A stretch of 64,000 nucleotides of DNA from Tragulus kanchil (taxonomy: Eukaryota; Chordata; Mammalia; Artiodactyla; Tragulidae), in NCBI GenBank assembly GCA_022376925.1, contig JAIOJX010000002.1, positions 38,340,501 to 38,404,500 of the forward strand. The letters run 5' to 3'. The notes below the pieces were generated by a model. The model ran no database searches. It was given only the letters and a program-made list of their open reading frames with translations, and was not told the DNA's origin. This document shows, piece by piece, positions 12,201 through 27,200 of the stretch (position 1 is the first letter of the stretch; every line of letters begins with the position of its first letter). The position numbers and the translations under genes are program-made.

Positions 12201-15200
12201 ATAATAAAGGGATATTATGCACAATTCTATGCCCCCATATTTGATAACCTAGATGAAATGGATCAATTCTCTCAAAAACACAATTTACTAAAATTCATAA
12301 AAGAAGAAATAGTCAATTTGAATAGGCCTGTATATATGAAAGAAACTGAACCAATACTTAATAATTTTCCAAAACAGAAAACACCAGGCTCACTTGCGAA
12401 TTATATCAAACATTTAAGGAAGAAATTATACCTATTCTGATCAGTTTCTTTCAGAGAATGAAGAAAGAAAGAATACTTTGTACTCAATGAGGCCAGAATC
12501 ACTCCAATACCAAAACCAGACCTAGACATCACAGGAAAATAAAACTGTAGACCAATACTTCTGATGAACACAGATGTAAAAATCTTCAACAAAATATTAG
12601 CAAGTTGAATCCAACAATATATAAAAATATTAATATACCAATATCAAGTGAGATTTATCCCAGGTATGTAAAGGTGAAGGTCCATGGTTTTCCCAGTAGT
12701 CATGTACGGATATGAGAGTTGGACCATAAAGAAGACTGAGTGTCAAAGAACTGATGCTTTCCAACTGTGGTGGTGGAAAAGTCCTTTGGACAGCAAAGAG
12801 ATCAAACCAGTCAATCCTAAAGGAAATCAACCCTGAATATTCACTGGACAGACTGATGCTGAAGCTAATGCTCCAATGCTTTGGCCACCTGATGCAAAGG
12901 GTTGACTCACTGGAAAAGACTCTGATGCTGCGAAAGACTGAGGGCAGGAGGAGAAGGGGACAACAGAGAATGAGATGGTTAGATAGCATCACTGACTCAG
13001 TAGGCATGAGTCTGAGAAAACTCAGGGAGATAGTGAAGGATGGCAAAGCCTGGAGTGCTGCAGTCCATGGGGCCACAAAGAGTCAAACATGGTCTAGCAA
13101 CTGAACAACAAGAAATGCAAAGATGATTCAATGTTCAAAAACCAATTGTGAGGATTGTTAAGTCAGAGAAGATATTCTGCAGATACCATAAGGATTGACG
13201 CATGCCATCAAGCATTTGAAAAAGCCACAGAACAGGGCTTCCCCTGGTGGTCCAGTGGGTAAGGACACCGCCTTGCACTGCAAGGGGCGCCGGTTTGATC
13301 CCTGGCCTGGGAAGATCCCACGTGCCGCGGAGCGGCTGGACTGATGTGTCCAATTACCGAGCTCGAGCTCTGAAGTGCATGCGCCCAGAGCCGGCGCTCT
13401 GCAACGACAGACACCACCGCGGTGGGAGGCCCACAGGAGCCAAAGAACAAAGACGGATGAACATAGAGAAATGAAAAGCCAATAGAAGTGGCCTGCCTGC
13501 TCCCCTCCCTCCCCAACCCGACCCCGCCCAAAAATAGAAAAATAAATAAATCTTTAAAAAAAAAAAAAAAAGCCACAGAACATACATTACCAAGAACAAG
13601 CCATGTTAACTGTGGACCTAGAGTTTCTATGATGTGTCAGTGCAAGTCCATCAGTTCACGACAGATGTGCTGTCTGCTGAGGGATCCTGAGGGGAAAAGC
13701 CATACTTGTGTGAAGCAGGAAGGCTAAGGGAAATCTCTGCACCTTCCCATCAATTTTGCTGCAAACCTGAAACCATTCCAATAAAACACAGACATGCATG
13801 CTTAGTCACTCAATCACAGGCAACTCTTTTCTAGGCAAGAATAATGGAGCGTGTACGCCTTGCAGTGCAAGGTGCGCCGGTTCGACCCCTGGCCTGGGAA
13901 GATCCCACGTGCCGCGGAGCGGCTGGACTGATGTGTCCAATTACCGAGCCGGAGCTCTGGCGCACATGCGCCCGGAGCTAGCGCTCTGCAGCGACAGACG
14001 CCACCGCGATGGGAGGCCCACAGGAGCCAAAGAACAAAGACAGATGAAAACAGAGAAATGAAAGACCAGTGGAAGTGGCCCGCCCACTCCCCTCCCTCCC
14101 CAACCCGACTCCCGCCCAAAATAAATAAATAAATCTTTAAAAAAAAAGAAGAAGAAGAAGAATGGAGTGTGTAGCCGTTCTCTTCTCCAGGGGATCTTCC
14201 TGACTCAGACCAAATCTGCATCCTGCATCTCCTGCACTGGCAGGCAGATTCTTTGCCACTAAGCCACCAGGGAAGCCTACAGTTACCTAAATAGAACGAA
14301 CAATTCCATTTCTGGTCATTTATGCCAAGAAAAATTTTAGACTGCTACAAAAATATGGACATACATGAACGATCATGGTAACACTGTCTGTAATGGAAAA
14401 AATTAAACAAATATATCCCATTTCTTAAATAGTTTGCAACAAAAGCATCAATGCAAGTCATCTGAAAATATGGTGTTAGCCTGTGTGTATGGATGAAAAT
14501 CATTTTAGAATAAAATGGCAGATAAAGTGATCTTACATCTACAAGACTGTAGCCCAATGTTATGTCTAAAAATATACTCTGAGTGTACTTATAGCAAAAA
14601 AAAGTAGATAAATACATATAGCACACAGTTTCATAGAAAATAATCATGAAAGATATATCTCAAAATGTAAATATTTTTCATTTCTAGATAGATTTCTAGA
14701 TGGATTTTCCAAATCATCTCTAGATAGATTTTCAAAAATTTCCACAATTGCATGTTATTATTTGTATAATAAAAATAACCAAGGAAGAAAATCAATTATG
14801 TAAATAGATGACAGATGCCTATCAACCAATTTAATCTACACAGCATCAGAAATCTCTGCACCTTCCCATCAATTTTGCTGCAAACCTGAAACCATTCCAA
14901 TAAAACACAGACATGCATGCTTAGTCACTCAATCACAGGCAACTCTTTTCTAGGCAAGAATAATGGAGCGTGTACGCCTTGCAGTGCAAGGTGCGCCGGT
15001 TCGACCCCTGGCCTGGGAAGATCCCACGTGCCGCGGAGCGGCTGGACTGATGTGTCCAATTACCGAGCCGGAGCTCTGGCGCACATGCGCCCGGAGCTAG
15101 CGCTCTGCAGCGACAGACGCCACCGCGATGGGAGGCCCACAGGAGCCAAAGAACAAAGACAGATGAAAACAGAGAAATGAAAGACCAGTGGAAGTGGCCC

Positions 15201-18200
15201 GCCCACTCCCCTCCCTCCCCAACCCGACTCCCGCCCAAAATAAATAAATAAATCTTTAAAAAAAAAGAAGAAGAAGAAGAATGGAGTGTGTAGCCGTTCT
15301 CTTCTCCAGGGGATCTTCCTGACTCAGACCAAATCTGCATCCTGCATCTCCTGCACTGGCAGGCAGATTCTTTGCCACTAAGCCACCAGGGAAGCCTACA
15401 GTTACCTAAATAGAACGAACAATTCCATTTCTGGTCATTTATGCCAAGAAAAATTTTAGACTGCTACAAAAATATGGACATACATGAACGATCATGGTAA
15501 CACTGTCTGTAATGGAAAAAATTAAACAAATATATCCCATTTCTTAAATAGTTTGCAACAAAAGCATCAATGCAAGTCATCTGAAAATATGGTGTAAGCC
15601 TGTGTGTATGGATGAAAATCATTTTAGAATAAAATGGCAGATAAAGTGATCTTACATCTACAAGACTGTAGCCCAATGTTATGTCTAAAAATATACTCTG
15701 AGTGTACTTATAGCAAAAAAAAGTAGATAAATACATATAGCACACAGTTTCATAGAAAATAATCATGAAAGATATATCTCAAAATGTAAATATTTTTCAT
15801 TTCTAGATAGATTTCTAGATGGATTTTCCAAATCATCTCTAGATAGATTTTCAAAAATTTCCACAATTGCATGTTATTATTTGTATAATAAAAATAACCA
15901 AGGAAGAAAATCAATTATGTAAATAGATGACAGATGCCTATCAACCAATTTAATCTACACAGCATCAGAAGTGGCAGTCCCCATCCTATCAGCTGTAAGT
16001 TTTTAAAACTAATTCATGTCACTATGGTTAGGAACACTGTCAAATAATAAGAGTGCAGTTTCAAAAAACAGCACAAGTAGTATACCTACTTTTCAAAGTG
16101 ACATAAAATGTCATAACACCGGGCTTCCCTGGTGGTCCAGTGGGTAAGGACACCGTCTTGCAGTGCAAGGGGCACTGGTTCAATCCCTGGCCTGGGAAGA
16201 TCTCATGTGCCGCGAAGCGGCTGGACCTATGTGTCCAACTACCGAGCCAGAGCTCTGGAGTGCATGCGCCTAGAGCAGGTGCTCTGCAGCGACAGAGGCT
16301 ACTGCAATGGGAAGCCCACATGGGCCAAAGAATGAAAGATGAATGAAAATATATAAATGAAAGACCAATAGAAGTGGCCCCCCAAAACAAACAAACAAAC
16401 AAAATATCATAACCCACGTCTGGCATAGAATAACCCCCCACAGATGTCCACTATTGTTTTATTTGTATGGTTTTGTATTGATTTCTATGGTTTTGTATTG
16501 GTTTCTATGGTTTTGTATTGCCTGCCCCCTGCCACTCGTTCTCACTGCTTCCTGTCTACTCCCTCCTGGATATTCCTGCTGTCTCTCTAGAGTTCCAGAC
16601 GCAGGTGGCAAGCCCATTTTTTGGGTAGGCAGGCCATGCTATGCCAGCCTATCAGCAGAGTGCCAGTGGAGGCAGAGGGAACATGCATGTAGCAGTAAGC
16701 ACTAGCTCAATGATTCGCAGGAATTTTTTTTAATTATTTTTCTTTAGCATTTACTTTTTAAAATTTTGGCCTTTTTTTTTTATTGGCTTTTATCTATTTA
16801 TTTTCATCCATCTTTATTCTTTGGCCTGCGTGGGCCTCGCATTTGCTGTGGCCTCTCCCGTTGCAGAGCACTGGCTCTGGGCACATGTGCTTCAGAGCAC
16901 TGGTTCATAATTGGGCACACCAGTCCAGCCACTCCAAGGCACGTAGGATCTTCCTGGGCCAGGGATCAAACTGGTGCCCCCTGTACTGCAAAGCAGACTC
17001 TTTACCACTGGACTACTGGGGAAGCCCAATTCATGAGAATTTAGCCATGGCTACTAAAGGCAGTGAAGAAACTGATACAGACAGCACAAGGAACAGGGCC
17101 ATATCATTTGAGGTCAAACTCATCACATTCTTATTTTACACCATTTTCTATGGGGTACTGTACTGATGATAAAATACAGATACACTACCCTCAAGATACA
17201 TATATTACATTCACATACCACCCATCTGATAGGATATATATATATACACATGCATATATATATATGTATGTATGTATATTAACATAGAATTTTATATCTG
17301 TCTCCATATAAAGTAAAGGGTATAGCAACCCACTCCAGTATTCTTGCCTGGAAAATTCCATGGACAGAAGAGCCTGGCGGACGACCCTCCACAGGGTCAC
17401 AAAGAGTTGAACATGACCAAGCCAGTAACACTATGTTAAGAAAAGAGAAGCTAGATAAGAAACAGATGGACTAAGAAAATCATCTAAATTTTGGTTAAGC
17501 CAAAATTCATAGGACTAAATCAAGTAATTTTGATCTAATTTAAGAACACAATAGAGTTACTTCATTAACAATTGTTCAGGCAAATACATTCTAAGCTTCA
17601 ATGGTTTAAATAAAGTCCTCAGAACCTTACTTCACTTTGCTAGAAAACCTGAACTTAAACATGAGAGAAACCAGTTGAAAATACACATGTCTATCACATC
17701 TCTATCCTGTCCTTGGCCTTTTGGTCCCAAATCCTATTTTAGTTCAATCCCATTGGGTAGGCAGGCCATGCTATGCCAGCCTATCAGCAGAGTGCCAGTG
17801 GAGGCAGAGGGAACATGCATGTAGCAGTAAGCACTAGCTCAATGATTCGCAGGAATTTTTTTTAATTATTTTTCTTTAGCATTTACTTTTTAAAATTTTG
17901 GCCTTTTTTTTTTATTGGCTTTTATCTATTTATTTTCATCCATCTTTATTCTTTGGCCTGCGTGGGCCTCGCATTTGCTGTGGCCTCTCCCGTTGCAGAG
18001 CACTGGCTCTGGGCACATGTGCTTCAGAGCACTGGTTCATAATTGGGCACACCAGTCCAGCCACTCCAAGGCACGTAGGATCTTCCTGGGCCAGGGATCA
18101 AACTGGTGCCCCCTGTACTGCAAAGCAGACTCTTTACCACTGGACTACTGGGGAAGCCCAATTCATGAGAATTTAGCCATGGCTACTAAAGGCAGTGAAG

Positions 18201-21200
18201 AAACTGATACAGACAGCACAAGGAACAGGGCCATATCATTTGAGGTCAAACTCATCACATTCTTATTTTACACCATTTTCTATGGGGTACTGTACTGATG
18301 ATAAAATACAGATACACTACCCTCAAGATACATATATTACATTCACATACCACCCATCTGATAGGATATATATATATACACATGCATATATATATATGTA
18401 TGTATGTATATTAACATAGAATTTTATATCTGTCTCCATATAAAGTAAAGGGTATAGCAACCCACTCCAGTATTCTTGCCTGGAAAATTCCATGGACAGA
18501 AGAGCCTGGCGGACGACCCTCCACAGGGTCACAAAGAGTTGAACATGACCAAGCCAGTAACACTATGTTAAGAAAAGAGAAGCTAGATAAGAAACAGATG
18601 GACTAAGAAAATCATCTAAATTTTGGTTAAGCCAAAATTCATAGGACTAAATCAAGTAATTTTGATCTAATTTAAGAACACAATAGAGTTACTTCATTAA
18701 CAATTGTTCAGGCAAATACATTCTAAGCTTCAATGGTTTAAATAAAGTCCTCAGAACCTTACTTCACTTTGCTAGAAAACCTGAACTTAAACATGAGAGA
18801 AACCAGTTGAAAATACACATGTCTATCACATCTCTATCCTGTCCTTGGCCTTTTGGTCCCAAATCCTATTTTAGTTCAAATCCCATTAGGGCTGATCTTT
18901 TTATCTCCTTTTATACTGTAAACATTAAAAATTAATCGCAGTCGGGGAATTCCCTGGTGGTCCAGTAGCTAAGACTCCGTGCTCCCAACGCAGGGGGCCC
19001 AGGTTCAATCCCTGGTCAGGGAACTAGGGCCCACATGCTACAACTGAGACCCAATGCAGCCAAATAAATATAAATAAAATACATTAAAAAAAATTAATCA
19101 CAGTGAAGCTGAGAATGTTTCTAACAGCCCCATCCCCACTCAATGTATATGAAGACATCCTTAAACAACAAAACAGAAGCACACATGTACATACACACAT
19201 ACACACATGCACACACCCAATTCAAACAACTACAAAAGAGCTTAATGCAGCAAAATGCTATATCTAATATGAAACTCTTGAGAATTTGATGTGTCTTTAT
19301 TACGCCTTTTCGCCGCTTCTAAAATAACAAAAATGTAAACCTGAGAAAATGATTAGACATTGCACAGAAACCATGACAAAACAAAGCAAAATGGAAACTT
19401 TTCAGGGTAAACCTACATTTGATGACTTGTGGATAGAAGAAAACGCCCTCATCCTCGGTATAAACAACTGGTCTGGCTTGTCCATCTGACTGAAGTCCAA
19501 CAAACAGCCCTGGGCTCTCTACAGATTCCAGGCTTATACACGCTTTTTCCAAGTTCTTCTTTTTATTTACCATTTTTTAGAAACGTCTTCTAAAAATGAC
19601 CAAAGGACCAGACCCTCCACAGGGTCACAAAGAGTTGAACATGACCAAGCCAGTAACACTAAGAAAAGAGAAGCTAGATAAGAAACAGATGGACTAAGAA
19701 AATCATCTAAATTTTGGTTAAGCCAAAATTCATAGGACTAAATCAAGTAATTTTGATCTAATTTAAGAACACAATAGAGTTACTTCATTAACAATTGTTC
19801 AGGCAAATACATTCTAAGCTTCAATGGTTTAAATAAAGTCCTCAGAACCTTACTTCACTTTGCTAGAAAACCTGAACTTAAACATGAGAGAAACCAGTTG
19901 AAAATACACATGTCTATCACATCTCTATCCTGTCCTTGGCCTTTTGGTCCCAAATCCTATTTTAGTTCAAATCCCATTAGGGCTGATCTTTTTATCTCCT
20001 TTTATACTGTAAACATTAAAAATTAATCGCAGTGGGGGAATTCCCTGGTGGTCCAGTAGCTAAGACTCCGTGCTCCCAACGCAGGGGGCCCAGGTTCAAT
20101 CCCTGGTCAGGGAACTAGGGCCCACATGCTACAACTGAGACCCAATGCAGCCAAATAAATATAAATAAAATACATTAAAAAAAATTAATCACAGTGAAGC
20201 TGAGAATGTTTCTAACAGCCCCATCCCCACTCAATGTATATGAAGACATCCTTAAACAACAAAACAGAAGCACACATGTACATACACACATACACACATG
20301 CACACACCCAATTCAAACAACTACAAAAGAGCTTAATGCAGCAAAATGCTATATCTAATATGAAACTCTTGAGAATTTGATGTGTCTTTATTACGCCTTT
20401 TCGCCGCTTCTAAAATAACAAAAATGTAAACCTGAGAAAATGATTAGACATTGCACAGAAACCATGACAAAACAAAGCAAAATGGAAACTTTTCAGGGTA
20501 AACCTACATTTGATGACTTGTGGATAGAAGAAAACGCCCTCATCCTTGGTATAAACAACTGGTCTGGCTTGTCCATCTGACTGAAGTCCAACAAACAGCC
20601 CTGGGCTCTCTACAGATTCCAGGCTTATACACGCTTTTTCCAAGTTCTTCTTAATTTTAAAATGACAGTCACTGTCTCCTGCACCCTGTGATCAAAAGAA
20701 CATTATCTCATAAATATGAGCAAACACCAAAGGACAGAAAGTAAAACCAGTCATTCCACAAGAAGGTGATGTTGTTCAAGTCCTCATGGCAAATCTAGAA
20801 GCTGTCTGCACAAACCATACTGTGCCTGTCCCTTGCTCCATAAGATCCGGAAACAGGCCAGCGCCTGGCTGAGCCAGTGGACACAGGGCTCTGAGTCTCA
20901 GGTTTGTTTTGATTTGCTTTGATTTGTTCGTGGCCAAGGGGAGGACACAACAACACACCCAAGTCATACCATCACATGAGAGGGCTGCAGGACAGAGACG
21001 GCTCCACAGGCCTGGGGAGAGAAAAGGCACTAAACTCAGGAGAAGGAGGAAACTCAACAAATGGTTTGTTAGCTCTTAAAAAGCTCAGTTTTGCTCATTT
21101 CTAATCTCAGAATTTCTTCATGTACTGTCTTTCTCTCTCCTTTTGATATTGATAAATGGGGTTATTCCCTCTAAAATTCACCCTTCCAGGTGATAGGCTT

Positions 21201-24200
21201 TAGGACCCATTACCCACAACATGGTGCCTTGGTCTACTGAACATTTCAAGCTGGAGTGCAGGAAGGATTTTCTGACCTTGCCCCAAAGCGGGTCATAAGA
21301 CCGTCATGTGAGAGGTGTCCCCCCAGGGCCCGTATCTCCGGGACAAGGGCCTTGGATGGACAGGTCCTGTCCTTCCCGTGGTCCACTGTGCTGCACTCCA
21401 TCCATTCTCAGCCCTCTCGCCTCTTACCACGGCTCGTCACACTCAGTGTAAGAACACTCGCACTCTTCCCTCTGTTCTTCTTAACAAGACCGCCCATGGG
21501 AAAAACTAGTTAACCAGGGCTTAACCTGTTTAGGTTTCATCAGAGTCTAACTGAGCCAGGGGAGGAGAGTATCTGGTTCCAGCCCTCTAGCTACCCCAGA
21601 ACCAAGAAGCACTTGTACAGTTTACAGTTCAGAGGTGATGAAATAAAAATTCACATTTTAAGTCAAGATAAGAAAAACTGGCACGTAAGACTTTTTCTCT
21701 GCCCAAAATCCCCTGGAGGAGGGCATGGCAACCCACTCCAGTATTCTGGCCTGGAGGATCCATGGACAGAGGAGCCCGGTGGGCTACAGTCCAATGGGTC
21801 ACAAAGAGTCAGACACGACTGAAGCAACTTAACGCACACACATACTTCGAATACCACTCCCTCCTCAAAAACCACTCTCCTCGCTACTTAACTCTTGGGA
21901 ACTGTTCTCAGAGCTCTCCGGGAGGCTGTCTCCTGGGCTTCAGTTCTCAGTGCAACTGGAATAGAATTTTCTATCTCTTTCTTGGATTAACTATTGATTA
22001 ATTTTTTCATTGACAGAGACATAGGCCTGCTAAAAATATCACATCATTATTTACATAAAACTAAGTAAGTCTCTCACTGAATTTTATATTATTCAACCCC
22101 CTGGTATTGTATTGTACATGCCTAGCTCATCTCTATGTTTCATAAGCAACTTCATCAAAATATGAACAGTCAATGAGCACCAGCAGCTTATCAAAAAAAA
22201 ATCAAAATATGAACAGTCTTTAGTTTTTTGGTTATGTGCATGTGTAGAAATATTCTTTGAGTGAAGAGGTAGTATTAGATAAATCTAAGAGGAGAGAATC
22301 ATGCCTAGTTTCTACAACTCAAATTCTTGCTGGCAAACAAGGATCCCACTGGCATGGGTGGGTCTGCCCATACACGCCCTTGGTTTCCTGGTTACTCTTA
22401 GCGTGCCTTTCCTACACACCCTACACCTGTTTTCTCTTTGTATTCCTGTTTAGTGACAAGTCCCACCTAGGTTGTTCTGAGGTGTTCTTTTCTTCTTTAA
22501 ATTAACAACCTTAAATTGTTCCAAGTGAAGGCAGGCAGTTTGCATTAGAATCTCCACTACACCCAAATCTATTAAAGTGATTTACTCCTACGGCATAACA
22601 ATTTTATGGCAACAGAAATAGAAACATTTGTTACAGGATCGGCATCACTTGATTTAAACCAAAGTGTGTTTGCCTATAAGAAATGTTTTCAAATATACAA
22701 TGGCAGACTTGTTGGAAACATTAGTGCTTTTATTCAATTCAATGGACGCAATCAGCATTTGCAGAGTGGCTCCCAGGACGGAGGCCCTGTCAGGTGTTTA
22801 AGGTAAAGGGACATGGGCTGCATCTAAAATTCCTCTGGGGTCCAAGCAAGCCCTACCCCAACCTTAAGGCAAGTCACCATAATTAAGACAATTGCTACCA
22901 TGCTCTTTGAAAAGTGAAGTCATTCCAGCCCAAGGATTTCTGGTCAGATACAGTGAGCGTGAACAACAAGCCTGACGGTGATGTATCAGTAGTAGTTCCT
23001 CAGAAGCCAAAGAGCATAAGCATTTTGACTAAGAAAGACTACTACAGAGACAGGCTGGGACCTGGAACCATTCGCAGTGGTGCTGAAATGGAATAGAATT
23101 TTCTATCTCTTTCTTGGATTAACTATTGATTAATTTTTTCATTGACAGAGACATAGGCCTGCTAAAAATATCACATCATTATTTACATAAAACTAAGTAA
23201 GTCTCTCACTGAATTTTATATTATTCAACCCCCTGGTATTGTATTGTACATGCCTAGCTCATCTCTATGTTTCATAAGCAACTTCATCAAAATATGAACA
23301 GTCAATGAGCACCAGCAGCTTATCAAAAAAAAATCAAAATATGAACAGTCTTTAGTTTTTTGGTTATGTGCATGTGTAGAAATATTCTTTGAGTGAAGAG
23401 GTAGTATTAGATAAATCTAAGAGGAGAGAATCATGCCTAGTTTCTACAACTCAAATTCTTGCCAGCAAACAAGGATCCCACTGGCATGGGTAGGTCTGCC
23501 CATACACGCCCTTGGTTTCCTGGTTACTCTTAGCGTGCCTTTCCTACACACCCTACACCTGTTTTCTCTTTGTATTCCTGTTTAGTGACAAGTCCCACCT
23601 AGGTTGTTCTGAGGTGTTCTTTTCTTCTTTAAATTAACAACCTTAAATTGTTCCAAGTGAAGGCAGGCAGTTTGCATTAGAATCTCCACTACACCCAAAT
23701 CTATTAAAGTGATTTACTCCTACGGCATAACAATTTTATGGTAACAGAAATAGAAACATTTGTTACAGGATCGGCATCACTTGATTTAAACCAAAGTGTG
23801 TTTGCCTATAAGAAATGTTTTCAAATATACAATGGCAGACTTGTTGGAAACATTAGTGCTTTTATTCAATTCAATGGACGCAATCAGCATTTGCAGAGTG
23901 GCTCCCAGGACGGAGGCCCTGTCAGGTGTTTAAGGTAAAGGGACATGGGCTGCATCTAAAATTCCTCTGGGGTCCAAGCAAGCCCTACCCCAACCTTAAG
24001 GCAAGTCACCATAATTAAGACAATTGCTACCATGCTCTTTGAAAAGTGAAGTCATTCCAGCCCAAGGATTTCTGGTCAGATACAGTGAGCGTGAACAACA
24101 AGCCTGACGGTGATGTATCAGTAGTAGTTCCTCAGAAGCCAAAGAGCATAAGCATTTTGACTAAGAAAGACTACTACAGAGACAGGCTGGGACCTGGAAC

Positions 24201-27200
24201 CATTCGCAGTGGTGCTGAAATGCTTGCACCTGGATCAATCCCTTCTTGAACAACAAAATACGAAGGAAATAGAAGGGACTAAAAATAACCCCACACATGC
24301 ACAGCTAGGGCAAATGCTGGACAAAAAGAAACAAAGAGACCAAAACCCCCCAACTGCCATTTCTGAAGAGCCAGGAGCAAAAGCAGGGGACGGGGCATGC
24401 CTCCTGCACCCAGTACCACCAGAGGGTGGGCAAGCCACCCAAGTCACCTTAGGCCAGACCTATGGCCACATCTCCACCCTCACGATGCATAAAGAACCAG
24501 CTCACCCCTCAGGGAGTGAGCAAGGCAGCCCGATGTTTGTTCTTGCTCCCTCCTGCCACAGCGTGTGTGTGTGCACGTGTGGTCAGTTGTGTCCGACTCT
24601 TTGTGACCTATGGGCTGTAGCCTGCCAGGCTCCTCTGTCCATGCGATTCTCAAGGCAAGAACACTAGAGAGGGTTGCTAGATCCTTCTCCATCTGCTGCA
24701 GCAGGAACCCAATAAAGCCTTGCCAGAATTTTTGCTCTGGTCTCTAGTTAGTTTCTGTCAATTCACCACCAAAGATTCAGGCGGGGAGTTTTACTCAGAC
24801 AACTGTATCAGTGAGTCACTGGACAAGTTGTAAAGAGAACACTGTGATGGAAGTGGCCGGAGTAACCCGACAAGGAGACCTCTGTGCAGGCTCTTGTCTG
24901 CGGAAGGACTGACAACCATAAAAAAGTGCTTTTATTCAATTCAATGGACGCAATCAGCATTTGCAGAGTGGCTCCCAGGACGGAGGCCCTGTCAGGTGTT
25001 TAAGGTAAAGGGACATGGGCTGCATCTAAAATTCCTCTGGGGTCCAAGCAAGCCCTACCCCAACCTTAAGGCAAGTCACCATAATTAAGACAATTGCTAC
25101 CATGCTCTTTGAAAAGTGAAGTCATTCCAGCCCAAGGATTTCTGGTCAGATACAGTGAGCGTGAACAACAAGCCTGACGGTGATGTATCAGTAGTAGTTC
25201 CTCAGAAGCCAAAGAGCATAAGCATTTTGACTAAGAAAGACTACTACAGAGACAGGCTGGGACCTGGAACCATTCGCAGTGGTGCTGAAATGCTTGCACC
25301 TGGATCAATCCCTTCTTGAACAACAAAATACGAAGGAAATAGAAGGGACTAAAAATAACCCCACACATGCACAGCTAGGGCAAATGCTGGACAAAAAGAA
25401 ACAAAGAGACCAAAACCCCCCAACTGCCATTTCTGAAGAGCCAGGAGCAAAAGCAGGAGACAGGGCATGCCTCCTGCACCCAGTACCACCAGAGGGTGGG
25501 CAAGCCACCCAAGCCACCTTAGGCCAGACCTATGGCCACATCTCCACCCTCACGATGCATAAAGAACCAGCTCACCCCTCAGGGAGTGAGCAAGGCAGCC
25601 CGATGTTTGTTCTTGCTCCCTCCTGCCACAGCGTGTGTGTGTGCACGTGTGGTCAGTTGTGTCCGACTCTTTGTGACCTATGGGCTGTAGCCTGCCAGGC
25701 TCCTCTGTCCATGCGATTCTCAAGGCAAGAACACTAGAGAGGGTTGCTAGATCCTTCTCCATCTGCTGCAGCAGGAACCCAATAAAGCCTTGCCAGAATT
25801 TTTGCTCTGGTCTCTAGTTAGTTTCTGTCAATTCACCACCAAAGATTCAGGCGGGGAGTTTTACTCAGACAACTGTATCAGTGAGTCACTGGACAAGTTG
25901 TAAAGAGAACACTGTGATGGAAGTGGCCGGAGTAACCCGACAAGGAGACCTCTGTGCAGGCTCTTGTCTGCGGAAGGACTGACAACCATGAAAGCTCTAC
26001 TGAGCCGACCATGAAGACCTAATTGTTTTGAAGGAGTCATGAATCAGGCTGCTTCCCCCATAGCAAGTGGAGGGGAGAGGAGAGGGTTGAAGAGGCAAGA
26101 CAAGGGAGTCAGAAACAAACAAATAAAAAGATGATTTCAGACTAAGTCATCTCCCTTTGGGAACAAGAGGGTCTTATTAGGTGGGTTACCTCATCTTCTT
26201 TTTGAAGGGTGGAAAGTGCCCACGTGACAGGTTACCTCATCGGAGCTGAGATAACTCCAGAAAATTCCTAACTGGCCAGCTAGGACTACGCTTCTGGGGG
26301 AGGGTAAAGGTTCAGTTAGGCTTCCCTGGGGGCTCAGTGGTAAAGCATCCACCTGCCAACGCAGGAGATGTGGGCTCAGTCTCCACGTTGGGAAGATCCC
26401 CTGGAGAAGGAAATGTCACCCCACTCTGGTATTCTTGCCTAGGAAATCCCAAGGACAGAGCAGCCTGCTAGGCTACAGTCCTTGGAGTCACAGAGTCGGA
26501 CAACACTTAGTGACTAACACTACTGTCCAAAAGCAAACAGGACAGACGCCTCTGCTTTTTTCAAGTTATTAATAATCTTTAAGAGGTGATACGTGATTGC
26601 TGGCCTCAGTTCCAGAGTGCACAGGAAATCCTGAACCTAGCTTTTCATCCTGAGAAGTCCTTGTGCTGGTTAAAGCACAGAACAGCCTGAGCAGACACAA
26701 TTTCAGACTAATTCCTCACCTGGCAAGCTGTCAACAGGTTGGTTCTAGGAAAATTGCTGAAAAAAAAGCATGGCAGAGTAACACCTGTCTGTGTTAGTCC
26801 ACACATTTCTGCTCATCTTCCTGTGCTCAGCGCAGCCCTCCTTCCGCCAGGATGCCTTCCCATCTGCTGCAGCAGGAACCCAATAAACCCCAATTTCCCT
26901 TTAGTTAGTTTCTGTCAATTCACCACCAAAGATTCAGGCGGGGAGTTTTACTCAGACAACTGTATCAGTGAGTCACTGGACAAGTTGTAAAGAGAACACT
27001 GTGATGGAAGTGGCCGGAGTAACCCGACAAGGAGACCTCTGTGCAGGCTCTTGTCTGCGGAAGGACTGACAACCATGAAAGCTCTACTGAGCCGACCATG
27101 AAGACCTAATTGTTTTGAAGGAGTCATGAATCAGGCTGCTTCCCCCATAGCAAGTGGAGGGGAGAGGAGAGGGTTGAAGAGGCAAGACAAGGGAGTCAGA

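Larger units (their letters stand above)
13731..15968. repeat. Tandem block pair D5 (13731-14849 / 14850-15968)
   Basis: 1119 bp repeated without gap; one substitution noticed (GGTGTTAGCC against GGTGTAAGCC). Contains a CHR SINE and a GAA run. Confidence 0.96.
16623..18886. repeat. Tandem block pair D6 (16623-17754 / 17755-18886)
   Basis: Offset 1132 bp with no internal difference noticed. Junction CAATCCCATTGGGTAG against CAAATCCCATTAGGGC. Confidence 0.96.
18515..20653. repeat. Tandem block pair D7 (18515-19562 / 19611-20653)
   Basis: Offset 1096 falling to 1091 bp because of a small deletion (ACACTATGTTAAG against ACACTAAG). 48 bp of filler at 19563-19610. Overlaps D6, so the BovA tail occurs three times. 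Contains exon 10. Confidence 0.95.
23855..25993. repeat. Tandem block pair D9 (23855-24924 / 24925-25993)
   Basis: Offset 1070 bp, with a few transitions (GGGGACGGGGC against GGAGACAGGGC). Overlaps D8, so part occurs three times. Confidence 0.95.

Noticed and set aside
13208..13599. Long frames on both strands at 13.2-13.7, 14-15.3 and 49.7-51 kb
   Set aside because: All lie in CHR SINE bodies and recur wherever the SINE occurs.
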